A stretch of 64,000 nt of DNA, taken from Setomelanomma holmii (lineage: Eukaryota; Ascomycota; Dothideomycetes; Pleosporales; Phaeosphaeriaceae). Below the pieces are notes generated by a model. The model was not told the origin of the DNA. It searched no databases and saw only the letters and a list, made by a program, of their open reading frames with translations. Position 1 is the first letter of the stretch, and every line of letters begins with the position of its first letter. The DNA is taken from assembly GCA_010015745.1 (NCBI GenBank), contig ML978201.1, forward strand, positions 1-64,000. Direction: 5' to 3'. The position numbers and the translations under genes are program-made. Below are positions 1-11,253 of the stretch, in pieces.

Positions 1-225
1 AAGTGGCGGTGGTAGGATTGGAGCTGTGTTGTGATCAATTTGACGGGGTTTGGGCCTATTTTGAAGGGTACCATGAAATTGAAAAAGCTGGTGTGAGGTG
101 GGGTTCTATTGTGTGAAGCTACAAACAGTAGATATACATGAGTGGCTGTAAACAGCGCTAGTGCAGGATGGGGAGTCGCATCTCACCGAAGGTGAGGCGC
201 GGGTTGCCCATGGGGTAAGAGAGAC

Positions 226-810
226 TCAAACCGTGACAAACTTATACTGGCCGTCGTGGGCGCTGTTCAATTTCCACTGGCGTCCACACAGTCGCGAGAT
301 TATGTTGTCCCCATCTCCAGATGTGATAGAGCCCAGTGACTCTAGTTCAAATGATCTCGTCCGTGATGTCGGAGCATCGTGACGAAGCGGCTCGCATGTC
401 TCACTTTGAGCAGCCGTTGCTGCCGTCAAAGCAGCCTCGAGATGTGCAATGCGCGCATAGAGCTCTTTGATATGAGCTTTCGAGGAAGGACTACATTGCG
501 GTGTTAGTTGTTATGGTCAGCCCTTTGCTGCTGGCAAATGTACTATTTGCGGTGATCTGCCTCCGGCCATGTACATTCGATGTTCAGTTTTTTACATCGC
601 TTACAGCCTCCTGTCTCAACCATGCACTGCATTTCGTTCAGCGGCAGTTGCCATCAAAACTCCTTGGGCTACTACCTTCACTTTCTTGCGTCTGCAATAG
701 TTGCAGGCAAGCTGGAGATCCTGTTTGGGCTGGTGATCCGCACGATTCGCCCGAGCGACTTCGCGACGCGGTTTCCGAACCCTGGTGCCAGGCGATAAAT
801 CCATGGTCAT
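226..810 (-). CDS. Zn(II)2Cys6 transcription factor, N-terminal part
   Basis: This is a fungal binuclear zinc-cluster DNA-binding regulator, of which only the N-terminal part is seen. Three exons are inferred: 810-676, 626-544 and 490-226, with 49- and 53-nt introns bearing GTAGTA and GTACAT donors. Splicing assembles a complete C-x2-C-x6-C-x6-C-x2-C-x6-C cluster (Cys 36, 39, 46, 53, 56 and 63), a basic stretch, and then a short helix (HIKELYARIAHLEAAL) like the usual dimerisation segment. The third Cys is the first codon of exon 2, so the splice is needed to complete the cluster. The frame stops at 226 after about 160 residues. A GTTTGT donor at 241 could extend the gene, but I found no continuation of the usual fungal regulatory domain before the window edge. 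It may be truncated or continue outside. It lies downstream of, and on the same strand as, the MFS and monooxygenase genes, so it could have been their regulator (inference). Confidence 0.6.
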
Positions 811-1228
811 CTGCGAAGGACTTTGCTTAGCTTCACATGAAGTGCATATAGTAGCAGGAATGTCGATGCACTGTTGGGTTCGCCTGGGCTGGACAATAGC
901 CGAGCGGTAATGCGGGGAAAGAGTCGATCGCGGAGGTGCTACCGGTAACTTATTCACGCTAGATTTAGTGCAGGGGCATTGGCTTCGCACGAACTGCAAC
1001 TTCCATGACCCATGCACGCGTCTCTTCTCTCCTTGACGAATTGCAAGAGCGCCTGTCATCCTGTGACGAAAATCCGAATGCTGAAGGCTCTCGTATGCTT
1101 TGCAAAGGGTGATGGTAGTTTAATGAGGCTGTGAACGCTATTACGCCTTTCTATTTCGTTGCGTTCAGCTGCCAGAAATCGCGCGTATACCTCACCGTGT
1201 CACTCAACAGTCTATGTCAGCAGCTCAG

Positions 1229-2414
1229 CTACGGTGTCCACCAAAGATGGCACGAGACAGAATCGTGTTTACTGGCGATGTTTACAACTGCTAGAACAAT
1301 GGTAGGCACGGTGAAGTCACGGCCACGAGAAGACGCGAACACGTATGTTGGTCTGAGCGGGTGTTTCGTCTTTGAAAAGGTCTCCCAGAGAGCGAAGGCG
1401 ACAATGAACGCAAAGCCGATGACGAGCGCCGCGACCACGTGCGCATCGTTGGAGGGGACTATGGTAGTCCAGACAATGCCGGCAAGGACAGGGACAGCGC
1501 CGCAGATGAATATAACCATGCCTACATTCGAGTGAGTTCATGAACCAGCTATCGTGGTTGAAATTCGAGTAGAGAGTGCTTACCTACGTAGTCAATCTCA
1601 TTGATGAGTTGTTTTGTAGGCAAGCCATAACTACCCTGGTCAGTCTAGGACAAATCTTGGGGTATTAATTGGGGCGACACATACGGGTGAGCTGGTGGAA
1701 AGTACAGCAAAAATAGCCCCAGGAAGGACAGAAATTGTGCAATCGCAGCGGCCCAGAAGTTCCATTGCCAAGAGCCCGTGTGAAAGCCATATAGATCAGT
1801 GATCGGCGCTATAATTACAGCCATCAAAGTCGTGATGTCTGCGATCACAACGCCAATGTGCCTCCACTTATTTGGAAGCAATTCTGGCAGTGCAAAGGCT
1901 GCCATCTGACAATTGCCTCCACCAAACCCAGCGATAGCCATGCTGGTGATGACTGTATTGGGATGCTTCGCAGAGGCAACGATGATGTGACCGACAGTCG
2001 AGACCAAATTACCTCCCACAAGGAACCATCTTCGGCCCAGAAGGTCGGTGTTTGCACCACAAATCATGAAGCAACAGGTGATGGATATCGTCCAGGCTGG
2101 GATGTACCAAACGTACGAGGTAGGTTGTCCAAGATCGGTTGCTACGAGTCCGCCGTTGTTTGCCATGGCAGGAATTGGCCAAAACGATAGGCCATAGCCA
2201 CAAGACAAGATCTGTAAAAGTTGTCAGCACACGCTTTTCTCCGCTGTGTAATACGTACTAGCACAACGATCCAGGTTTTGAATGTAACAACAGGTTCAAA
2301 CTCTTCACCCGTCACTACGTCGATGACCGCGCCGTCGGTTTCGATACGTGTAGCATGGGTCCCATTATCTACCTTCTCTGAGGAGTAGGCTTCGTCGCGA
2401 TCATTTGAGGTCAT
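1229..2414 (-). pseudogene. TRI12-type MFS transporter, C-terminal half missing
   Basis: This is a major-facilitator transporter of the fungal TRI12/siderophore-efflux type. Exons are inferred at 2414-2259, 2211-1685, 1630-1584 and from 1521 down to about 1286 or 1229. The joins give continuous family-like sequence, for example the YFPPAHPYGLP loop followed by LINEIDYVG, which is split over three exons. About 45 hydrophilic residues precede the first membrane helix. A GRRW loop marks the cytoplasmic loop of the MFS fold (DLLGRRWFLVGG). The frame ends after roughly 320-340 residues, just after the conserved GRDFTVPTIVLAVV segment, whereas the family is usually about 550-600 residues. Splicing at the GTAAAC donor (1285) leads to a stop within a few codons. 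I find no downstream half, so the gene is probably broken. It sits between the zinc-cluster regulator and the flavin monooxygenase, all on the minus strand. Confidence 0.6.
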
Positions 2415-3070
2415 TTTGACGGACACGCTCTCTAAACAAGATACTTGTTGTGCGTATGGCGAGATACGAATGGCTTGGGGGAGTGCAAAATACCGACCAC
2501 GACCCGCCATTATGAATAGCATGTGTACTTTGACAACCATTGTCCTTGCGCACACAACAAATCTGTGTGGCGGACGTTTCCACGCTAATGGTTAATGAAA
2601 TCCGGTGCTGTGGCCAACAAAACCAGCTCGCTGCACCTTCAGCACGGGAGAAGCGTCGCGCCAAAGACTTTTGGATCTGGGGTAAAGAGCATCGATGGAA
2701 AGCTGGGTGAAGGCGTTTTCGGGGTTCGATCACCGAGTAGCACTATTACCATCATCGGAAAAATCGGCATGCCCTGGCCGATGGGACACGGCATATTCAC
2801 ATTGCTTTGGTGTAAAAGCACAGCGTGAAGCTATACACGCAGCTTGTATGGTGCAGAGTTATGCATGATGCACCGCCAAGCAGTCCCACGGTGTTGCATC
2901 CAATCTAGCATCGAGTCTGAATCATTTGCGAGGGCCTTCCGCCGTGTCGCAAGGAGGAAGTGCGCAGTGGTTTTTCACGCATTATATTTCAATGAGGTGA
3001 GCTCTTCATGGCATATACCAATGTTATGGACATATTTGAATGTAATGGCTGCGAATCTCTGCGAATAGTC
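2415..3070. other. Intergenic, MFS 5' side to monooxygenase 3' end
   Basis: About 650 bases between two same-strand genes. Small open frames exist on both strands but none has a recognisable domain or a convincing splice pattern. It presumably holds the MFS promoter and the monooxygenase 3' UTR. Confidence 0.4.
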
Positions 3071-4764
3071 TCATGCAAGGATGAAATGATTCTTGTATCC
3101 ATTTTGAGTGGCTTCCGCGCACTTTTGTCTGTATAGTGGCAGGCCTGCCATGTAATTCAATGACTAGAATCATGCGTGTCAGTGTCTATCGTGTTTCCCG
3201 TCAGAATGATACATACCTCTCGTGCCTTTCCAGGAATATTGTCCCCGAAATACCAGCTCTTGGTTTCCTTGAATAGTCCGTCCTCAGCGGTAGTATTGAC
3301 GTGCTCTTTCCACTCGAACTCGGCGTCAGGCTTGGGAACGATTGAGTTGTAACCGTTCTGTCGCAGATACGAGAGCACCTTGCCGATCCACTGTCCTTGT
3401 GTTTGAGCGCAAGATGGCCCAGTGGCAAATGCAGTCGGCGCTTGAGGACCGTATACAAAGAACATATTGGGGAAGCCAGCCGATGTCATGCCCAGGTGCG
3501 TCCACACGCCTTTGGCCCACTTGTCTTTGATCGTGACACCGTCAATGCCTCGAATATCGATCTGAGTCAAACCCCCGATAACGGAATCGAAGCCCGTTGC
3601 CAGACAAATAACATCAAGTTCGTGCTCAGCCGTCTTCGTCTTGATGCCGTTGCTCGTGAAAGTCTCGATGGGATCATCGTTGACGTCGACTATATGGACG
3701 TTCTCGCGGTTGAATTGCTCAAAATAGTCCTGTTCCAGACTGATGCGCTTCGTTCCAAAAGCGTGAGGTGCCACTTTGGGAGCGAGCTTCTCGGCAACAG
3801 TTGGATTATTGATTCGCGCAATGGTCTTCTTGCGCCAGTACTCGTATGCGAGTTTATTCGCATCCTTGTTCTTGAGCACGTCCGAGAACGTACCCAACCA
3901 GAAATACACTCCGCCCTTGTGATACAGCTCCTCGAAAAGTGCGTTCCTTTCGCACTCAGTAACATCGAACGTCTTCCGCGGGTCGAAGTCATACAGGAAG
4001 CCTGCATACGTAGTTTCCATCTTCTTAACCTCCTCAAGATAGCGCTGCTTCGATATTTTGTTCCATTCGTCGTCCCGCACACTTTGTCCCATCTGAAGGG
4101 CCATATTAGGAGTTCTTTGGAAGAGCGTCAACTTCTTGGCTATCGGCGCAGTTTCCTGGACGACTTGGACACCACTAGCGCCGGTTCCAATTACGGCAAT
4201 GCGTTTGTCCCTGAGATCAATATAATCGGACCACAATGCTGTATGCCGCATGACGCCCTGGAATCGGTCCGTCCCTGCGTACGGTGGTATGTAGTGTTTC
4301 GAGGCGAATCAAGTACAGAAGATGATCGACTTGCAGGTGACTGTGTGCTCCGTGGTCTCTGATCCAATCGAGGTTGATGCTGTGAGATCCCATCTGCATT
4401 TGGATTGATTCCAGTAGGACTGGGTCACTCGCGCATTAAATGTAATGTCTTTCTTTAAGTCCAGTAGATCGGCAACGTGATTAAAGTAGTCGACCATCTC
4501 GTCTCTGCCCGAGTATCGCTCCTTCCATTTCCATGTTTCATAGAGCTCCGGCGCATAGAGCTGGTAAACTGGCGTTTCGGTGTCGACCCGCGCTCCCGGA
4601 TAACAATTCCAGTGCCAGATTCCTCTAAGACTAGAACCAGCTTCAAAAAGGTGTGTCGAGAATCCCAGGCCCCGGAGGTTATTCAGAGAGTACATCCCTC
4701 CAAAACCGCCTCCAACAATCACCACCTCGTAATCGTATAGCTCTGGTGCAGGTAGAGAACCCAT
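3071..4764 (-). pseudogene. Baeyer-Villiger-type flavin monooxygenase with in-frame TGA
   Basis: This is a class B flavoprotein monooxygenase related to cyclohexanone monooxygenase, which uses FAD and NADPH to insert oxygen next to a ketone. Exon 1 is 4764-3217 and exon 2 is 3163-3071, about 546 codons and of normal family length. Visible motifs are the first Rossmann GGGFGG (residues 18-23), the signature F-x-G-x(3)-H-x(3)-W (FQGVMRHTALW, near 165-175), and a second Rossmann GTGASG (193-198). The C terminus AGLPLY plus an NGY motif is restored only by splicing the GTATGT..CTAG intron. A TGA codon at 4311-4309 (residue 152) replaces the Gly of the conserved [AC]TGF segment, and the frame is intact on both sides. 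The ATG at 4764 is preferred because the frame upstream offers only TTG. It is probably a recent null allele, a sequencing error, or rescued by an unusual splice (see findings). Codons look otherwise undamaged. Confidence 0.8.
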
Positions 4765-7369
4765 TGTGGTCAACGATTCCAGATATTATGTTCGTTAGAA
4801 CGAAATGAAAGCATGCAGCTTAGCAAAGAAAGATTGTTGTATTTTATGGGTCGAACATCTGCCGGAATCTTGTCGTGATCGTTGACCAATGGCGGCGCAC
4901 CCGGCGCCAAGGTTAGTGAGCGGCGTTCGTTCTCCGGCGCCTTTGCTTCGACCACGACGCGCGACACCGGAAGTCCTTGGGATCGTTCGCTGCATTCCGG
5001 AGTGATCAGGCTGGTCATCAAGGGTAGCGTTTTCTTGTATCCATACGAGTATCATCTGATCTTATTGCAGTCAGCGTAGCACCCGTGCAAAGGAAGGATG
5101 CACCTATGAAAAGATTAAGTGCCATCCCGAAGGACAGCAGCACGAACCACTCTCAAATCCACCATTTCACATGACCCCCGCCGTAGCACGACCGCTTCGC
5201 AGAATCGACAAGTTTGGGTTAATATTAGGAACAACCCCATAAATTCGGTAGTGAGAAAGGAGCTGAGAAGGACAGTTCGTCGATCAGGCAGCAGCTTCAG
5301 TCCGGTAAGCTGCAAGAGCACAGAGGGTCGTTGCAGGCGTGATTGACGAACAGGTCTAGACCTTGAGCCTCACTCTTGAGAGGTCCCATCCTCACAACCG
5401 TAGCAACAAACACTTGCAGTTACCATTGCATCAGCCAAAACTGCTTTGCTAGACCACTGCATCTCCTCAGTCCATATCTCACCGAGTCACCAACTCAGGG
5501 AGGAGCGTATTGATGAAGCCTGGATTTGTGATTCGCGACGCAGCGGTGATTCGGCAGAAGGTAGATGTCACAACTTCGGCGCTCGCATTGATAACCACCG
5601 CAGATTGACTGGCGTGTCCGATCCCGAGCTAGCCAGTGCTACGATCCTGGTCGTTGCAGTACAATGCATGCGTCACACTCTCCCGCCAATGCCGTCGACC
5701 TGGTTCTCAAGGCCAGGAAGCTTCTCTCTGTGTGTGTTGGCATGACTTTCGGAGACTCGTTTTTGTTTCCTCTCCGGCTCCATTAAGATACCGGGGGGCA
5801 TTGAGATGCGGACAAACAACATCCTCAAAAACCGCAGTTTGGATCGCAACAGCAAGAAAACTGCTCAATCCCATGGGCGGACGCTCGCTAGGCCAATGTA
5901 TGCTGAACATACATGCAAGCAATTGATGCGACTGGTCGAATATCACCTGGAGATGACTAGTGTAGTGCAGTGCATCATACACAGGCTTCGGATGGTTCAC
6001 TTGGTGAATTGGGTTGGAGATCTGGGTAGAACTCTCGTTCTGGTGGACGAGACGCACGGAGCCCTCTTCATCAAGTGAGGCGAGCAAGCACGAACCGCTG
6101 CACGTATGGTGCGAATGCCCCCTTCTAGGTCCAACGCACGTTGGTCCACCGCATGTCAAGGGCAACTTCAAGGTTTTAGATCCGGAGCGTGACGGTCCGC
6201 CGTGGATGACAATATCAACCTGAGACGCTCTGAGACCTCGCTAGGCTTGCGCCTTTCCGACGAGTGGATCTCACGTCAGCCGAAGCCAGACAGGTTGGCA
6301 AGTCTGCGGTAAGGCTCGACCATGGGTCAAGACCGTGCTCATTCTTCGACCTCTCAGCTTTCCCTCGTACACAAGATGGGACGTGATTGATGTTGGCACC
6401 TGGCATGATGGCTCCCATCGAGCGTGGTTTCGCGACCTTCTTCCCACTGACGGCTTTCAGGGCCCACAAGGCTGTCATCTGGAGATTTGCCTGACGTCTC
6501 GTTCCAGGTCTCTCCTCAATATACCAGCATACCCATCCCAAAGCTATTCAGCTTGACCAGAGTCTGTTGCACGGATGAGGGCCTCGACGTGGTCCTCGTG
6601 TGAGGACTTTAATACCCCGACAGGCACATGACGCCTCAATTTGAGCTCTCACTCCCGTGCCTCGAGTCTTCCTTTTGCACACCATCCGCGCTGGCAACCG
6701 TGGAGAGCGGACAGTCAGGCATCCGGGGCTAGTCGGAAGGTCGGCGACATGACCACAAAGCTTTCCAATGCGCGCGCAGGCACATTGAACACCAGAAGAT
6801 GATTAGGGTTAAGATCCGAGCCTGCCCTCCTCATGTACAACCCCAGAGTTGCCACTGAGGCGCACGAGGCAACATACAGACAACCCATTGAGACCATGCT
6901 AAGAGGCTCGGGGAGGTGTCGACTGTGCAAGTACATGAGGCGCGGACAAGACCGCATTCCAGATGGAAGACAGACATCGGTAACTGTGGGGAAAGGGACA
7001 TGCGATGAGGCTTGCGAGCAAGCGAGAGAAAGACCGGCGTTGAGGGAGAGTTGTGACGGACGCGTCGTATTGATGGCGACGTAGTCAGATCTCGACAAAT
7101 GGAGCATCGGTTTCGGGCCTAGCCGAAGCAACTTTGGCAAGCCTGCGAGGCCGTGATTGGAAGGACATCGTGTGGAAAGGTGGTCGAGGTGGTTGCAGTG
7201 GGAGAGAGGCACAACGCGTCGGATGACAGGCGTGCAGTCTGCCAAGCCAGTAGCGTCAGCGCCTGATCGCGTTTTGGTGTGGCCACAGCTTACTAAGCTT
7301 AATCCGCTCTTCTTCAACAAGCCTTTAGGGCCACGATTAATTTTTGAATCTGCCGTCACACATTCCGCC
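4765..7369. other. Intergenic region, no supported gene
   Basis: A 2.6 kb gap between the divergent monooxygenase and RTP1 genes. It contains several open frames of 60-220 codons on both strands that overlap each other. None shows a domain, signal peptide or splice continuity that I recognise. It should contain both promoters. Confidence 0.4.
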
Positions 7370-10300
7370 ATGGGCGCTGTAGAGGATGCCGTGGATGCCG
7401 CTGCGAGCTTCGTTGGACCCTTTGTAGACGCGAGCAGAAAAGAGGACGGTAAGCCCGACGACGACGTGGATGTCTTTCAACTCGTTAATGAAACGCTCGC
7501 GCATCTGCGGTCGATAAACACCGCTGATCTTGCCGCGGATCCTGATGCACCTTACGACGCGTCGCTAGCTGGAGTGGTATATGGTCTACTTGACTTCGTC
7601 ACGTCATATGGCATCCTCCCCTACCTTTCTGCAGGCCTAGCTTTCAGCCATCGTCCGCGTTCAGTGCTGAGGACATCGATCGAGTCATCTTCAAGCGGAA
7701 GCAAAGATGTGCTTACCAACGTCATTGACACTCTGTTGCCCATTTTAGAACAAAAAGGCTCGGGTATCCAACCGCTCCTCAGCCAACGAACCCTGCCGGA
7801 TGTCGTCTCTGCCCTCGCAGAGCTATCGTTTTCTCCCACGTCTCAAGAATCGAGTGCGAACTTCGAGCCAATATACGAGAAATGTATCGCGGATACGCCC
7901 ACTTCTCGTCTTCTCCCGCTGCTTACAACATTCCTACAGCAACCCCTTCCAGGATGGCTCAGACCCGTCATAGCCAAAGAGCTGGCTATAATCCCCCTTA
8001 GACAGCACGGAGTCCGGCATACGATCGAATTTTTGTCGCTTTCGTACCTCTCGAAGAACTCGCGCGTGCCTGAAGATGCGTCAGGATCGCAGTCGCAAAT
8101 TCCTATCCCACTCGAGGCCGTCACACACGCCTCGAGATTGCTCGTCTTGCCACCAACCGGTATTGTGCAGGAAGTCTGGCTCCGTGAGCTTGCTCCTCAA
8201 TTATGGGCATTGCTAGACGGGAGGGAGGGAAAAGAATTGAGTAGAGCGGCCGGCCAAATCATTGCTGGTGGTATACTGAGCAAGAAAGCGACTGGCGCGC
8301 CAGGTACGATCGGGTGGGAGCTCTTTGCTCAGCCTCTGCTCCAGGCTATTTCTCCAGGAGACAAGATCGAACAGTTAAACAGTCAAATATCCTTTGAACG
8401 AGCTTTGGTGCAAGAGTCAGAACTCAAGCGCTCTCTGAAGCGATTGTCAGCCATTGCAATGGCTTACTCTCATGCTGGTCTCCTCAGGCGGCTCATAGGT
8501 CCTTTACTACTACCTCTGTGGGCGCTTTTCGCATTTGCTCACTCAAGACCTGCGCTTGAAAAGGAATGGGGTTCGCTTCTAAAGACGATTCTTTCTCGAT
8601 ATCTATCACTTGCTTGCGATCCTAGGCAGGTTGATAGGATCGCTGCAGATATCTTCTGGGATGGTGGTGCGAGCTGGACGTTTGGGCCTGGGTCTGAAGG
8701 TGGCGTCGAGATTCGGCGGAGAAGCACGGAAGCCGTTCCCGAACCAAAAGAGTTGACGCTGCTCTCACGATTTGAGGATGTGGGATGGAGGGCCGAGCTT
8801 CTTGTTCGCCTACTCGCCGACGCAAAGATATCCGACGGAACAGCCAGTTCAATCTTTCTGCAGACCACTAAGCGCTGGCTTTCTCCACCCAAGGATAGTA
8901 AGATATCGTTGACTGACGATGATGAGATCGACCCCCTCGCTGCACTAACCAATGCTCGACTAGTCCAAGCAATGGCTACCACGTTTGAAAACCACCTTGC
9001 GCGAAGTCCGGAGCACATCATTGAGTTGATGAGGCAGATCCTTTCGAATTTCGTCACTGAACATCAGAACACAGTACAAAAGCTAGCAAACAAGCACATG
9101 TCGACTCGGGCCAACTTACAACACATCGTGCGGTCGACCGAGACCGGCTATGAGAGCAGCAATTCGTCCAGCGAGGAGATTGTGTCCTTTGCCATCAGCA
9201 TACTCAAGACTTTAGTTTCATCGCCTGGCTTCGAGCAAACGACGAAAACAAGATTGAGCCTAGCATCCAACATTCCGTCTCTCGTGTATCTTACACAAGA
9301 TCATTCGCAGCAACCCATCTCTCTTTTAGCAAGGAATTCTGCAAAGACTCTCTTGCATAGTCTCCAGCCATCAGCCACACCCTCGCAGACCAGCCAATCT
9401 GATCCCGTTGCTAAACAACGAGCGGAACTAAAAGTCGTTCTTTCCGACCTGACATCGGCAGAGCCTCCCAACCGCACATGGGCAATCAACACCCTGCAGA
9501 AGCTTATCCAGGACACTGCTGCGTTTCCGGCCATAGATGTCCCTTCGTTGACACACCTGTTGCTCTCCGCATCTTTGGCAGACCCTGAATCCTATGTGCA
9601 CACGGCAGCAGTGCCTGTGCTTGTTGACCTCGCCGTCCGCGCTCCAAGTCTCGTCGTGCGGATTCTCGTCGACTCTTTTATTGATATTGACGAAAGGTCG
9701 TTCAACTTGGGTCGAGGAAGGGAGACAGAAGAAACGGAAAGAGAACTACAACAGGCTTTGGACTTTCGATTGAGGATTGGCGAAGTGCTGCATAACTTCA
9801 ATCTTGACGACACGTTTTGGCTGCATTTGAGCGATGTGAGAAGTCGACAGACATGCCTCAAGCATATCACAGAAGCCTGCCTCTCCCTCGCCAGTCGTCG
9901 CGGTCAGCGCAGGGAAACGCATGCGAAACGCGCACAGCTCGCACAAAAAGAACAACGAATGCAAGAGGAGGCGGAAGCGGCGTGGGGCGGCCTCATTCCG
10001 AGTCTCATGGACTCAGACAGAGACGATTCCAGCGATCAAGCTGAGCGCGACGCGCTTGTCAAGATCGTGCAGGGATGGGAGAATACTGGACACGAAGAGG
10101 ATGTGCGCATTCGTGCATGTGCTCTGACTGTTTTGTCAACCTTGTTCGAGCATAGACTTGGTCTTCTGAGACAGGCTGCAGTCGATGCGGCGCTGCAAAT
10201 GGCGCTGTTAATACTCACCATGGAGACCTCAGAGATAAAAGGTATACTCAGACGATCTGCTGTGCTACTGGTCATGGGTCTGCTTCGCGGACTCGACAGT

Positions 10301-10603
10301 GCGCTCGAGGCTAGCGAAGAGACCACGGCTGGTCTAGGCATGTCACAAGGAGAGCAAGTAGAGAGAGTGCTCGGGTGGGCAAGAAACGAGGATGTAGACG
10401 CCCTGGTGCGTGACCATGCTGCAAGTGTGCTGGAAGGTATCGAAACGCTGCGTTTGAAGAGATTGTACAAGATCAAAGACGATGGACTCAGGGTGGGCTC
10501 GGATTTCACTCTAGAGGGAAATCTGAGGGGGCTCAACGTGCAGCCTGACTTGCTCGAGAAGTGGAAAGGAAGAAAGAAGCTCGTGTTGGAGGAAGTGGAC
10601 TAG
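7370..10603 (+). CDS. RTP1: RTP1/TANGO6-like RNA polymerase II nuclear import factor
   Basis: This is a large all-helical HEAT-like protein of the Rtp1/TANGO6 family, which in yeast helps bring RNA polymerase II and related complexes from cytoplasm to nucleus. It is an uninterrupted frame of 1077 residues. The start is placed at the ATG at 7370 (MGAVEDAVDAAASFV); the frame is open upstream but only from a TTG. The region from about residue 684 to 810 matches my memory of the RTP1_C1 domain: ELKVVLSDL followed by a block of helices with DPESYVHTAAVPVLVDLA. A shorter helical block near residues 905-985 (RIRACALTVLSTLFE..SAVLLVMGLLRGL) fits the RTP1_C2 domain. A charged low-complexity stretch (about 855-880) separates them. 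It is single-exon, which is unusual but acceptable for this length. It converges with SmF downstream. Confidence 0.8.
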   Translation: MGAVEDAVDAAASFVGPFVDASRKEDGKPDDDVDVFQLVNETLAHLRSINTADLAADPDAPYDASLAGVVYGLLDFVTSYGILPYLSAGLAFSHRPRSVLRTSIESSSSGSKDVLTNVIDTLLPILEQKGSGIQPLLSQRTLPDVVSALAELSFSPTSQESSANFEPIYEKCIADTPTSRLLPLLTTFLQQPLPGWLRPVIAKELAIIPLRQHGVRHTIEFLSLSYLSKNSRVPEDASGSQSQIPIPLEAVTHASRLLVLPPTGIVQEVWLRELAPQLWALLDGREGKELSRAAGQIIAGGILSKKATGAPGTIGWELFAQPLLQAISPGDKIEQLNSQISFERALVQESELKRSLKRLSAIAMAYSHAGLLRRLIGPLLLPLWALFAFAHSRPALEKEWGSLLKTILSRYLSLACDPRQVDRIAADIFWDGGASWTFGPGSEGGVEIRRRSTEAVPEPKELTLLSRFEDVGWRAELLVRLLADAKISDGTASSIFLQTTKRWLSPPKDSKISLTDDDEIDPLAALTNARLVQAMATTFENHLARSPEHIIELMRQILSNFVTEHQNTVQKLANKHMSTRANLQHIVRSTETGYESSNSSSEEIVSFAISILKTLVSSPGFEQTTKTRLSLASNIPSLVYLTQDHSQQPISLLARNSAKTLLHSLQPSATPSQTSQSDPVAKQRAELKVVLSDLTSAEPPNRTWAINTLQKLIQDTAAFPAIDVPSLTHLLLSASLADPESYVHTAAVPVLVDLAVRAPSLVVRILVDSFIDIDERSFNLGRGRETEETERELQQALDFRLRIGEVLHNFNLDDTFWLHLSDVRSRQTCLKHITEACLSLASRRGQRRETHAKRAQLAQKEQRMQEEAEAAWGGLIPSLMDSDRDDSSDQAERDALVKIVQGWENTGHEEDVRIRACALTVLSTLFEHRLGLLRQAAVDAALQMALLILTMETSEIKGILRRSAVLLVMGLLRGLDSALEASEETTAGLGMSQGEQVERVLGWARNEDVDALVRDHAASVLEGIETLRLKRLYKIKDDGLRVGSDFTLEGNLRGLNVQPDLLEKWKGRKKLVLEEVD

Positions 10604-10846
10604 CTTTTATGCATTGCTGTGCGGGCTAAAACCCCGTCGTCCGATTCCAAAGAAGGGTGTACGCCTTTCACTGTCTGTGGTATTTGATCAACTGTTTCGA
10701 AGCGTACGACTTCTGTTGTGCCATATGCTTTCAATGGCGATTCTTCCGACGGCTCCGCGCGCAACTTCGATGCGTAGAGTGAGCCTCTCGATTCGCGCTG
10801 CTTTGTGCGCCCGTGTGTAGACCTTTGTTCTCGTCATTCGTGCGCC

Positions 10847-11253
10847 TCAGCCACTCATGGGCGTGTCCTTGGTCGCTTTTGGCTCCACCTCGTCCGCCTT
10901 TCCAATCCACAGCACATTGTTACACCGTATCAGGACTTGTCCCAAGGTGCCAGAGCTGACACCGCCGACAAATTCTTCTGTGTTTGAGAGCTGGATGTTC
11001 ATGTATAGGTCGACCGAGACGAGTCTGCCCTTGTACTCGGTTTCGCCCCATTTCAATCGTACGACGATATCTTTGTCGACCCTGGAGATCTGTTGTTAGG
11101 TGACGTTCGCAAATCGAAGGGGGAGGATGCGCGCGAGGGGGCTTAAGTCGACGTACAGGCTCTGGAGTAGCGGACGAGGGTTGAACGGCGCGACTGCCTG
11201 TGACTGATTAGCTTCGCACACGTGGGTGAAGATATGCAATCGCTTACGGCCAT
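10847..11253 (-). CDS. SMX3: Small nuclear ribonucleoprotein SmF
   Basis: This is the SmF subunit of the heptameric Sm ring that binds the Sm site of spliceosomal snRNAs. Exons are inferred at 11253-11248 (only six coding bases), 11197-11157 and 11081-10847, giving 93 residues. An alternative acceptor at 11204 would add two residues in frame. The Sm1 motif covers KWGETEYKGRLVSVD and SYMN-like DLYMNIQLSNTEEF, and the Sm2 motif is VLIRCNNVLWI. These are near-canonical for SmF and separate it from LSm6. The N-terminal PFNPRPLLQSL and DKDIVVRLKWG halves are joined correctly only by splicing the GTACGT..CCAG intron. An acidic, basic-tailed C terminus follows. The tiny first exon makes this gene easy to mis-annotate. 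It is divergent from the DUF866 gene, with 230 bases between the start codons. Confidence 0.92.

Noticed and set aside
4275..4316. Using the 42-nt GT..AG segment as the real gene model for the monooxygenase
   Set aside because: It is short for an intron and would remove a conserved loop; reported as a finding instead.
7157..7369. 71-codon N-terminal extension of RTP1
   Set aside because: It begins at a TTG, is not protein-like, and the ATG at 7370 starts a family-like N terminus.
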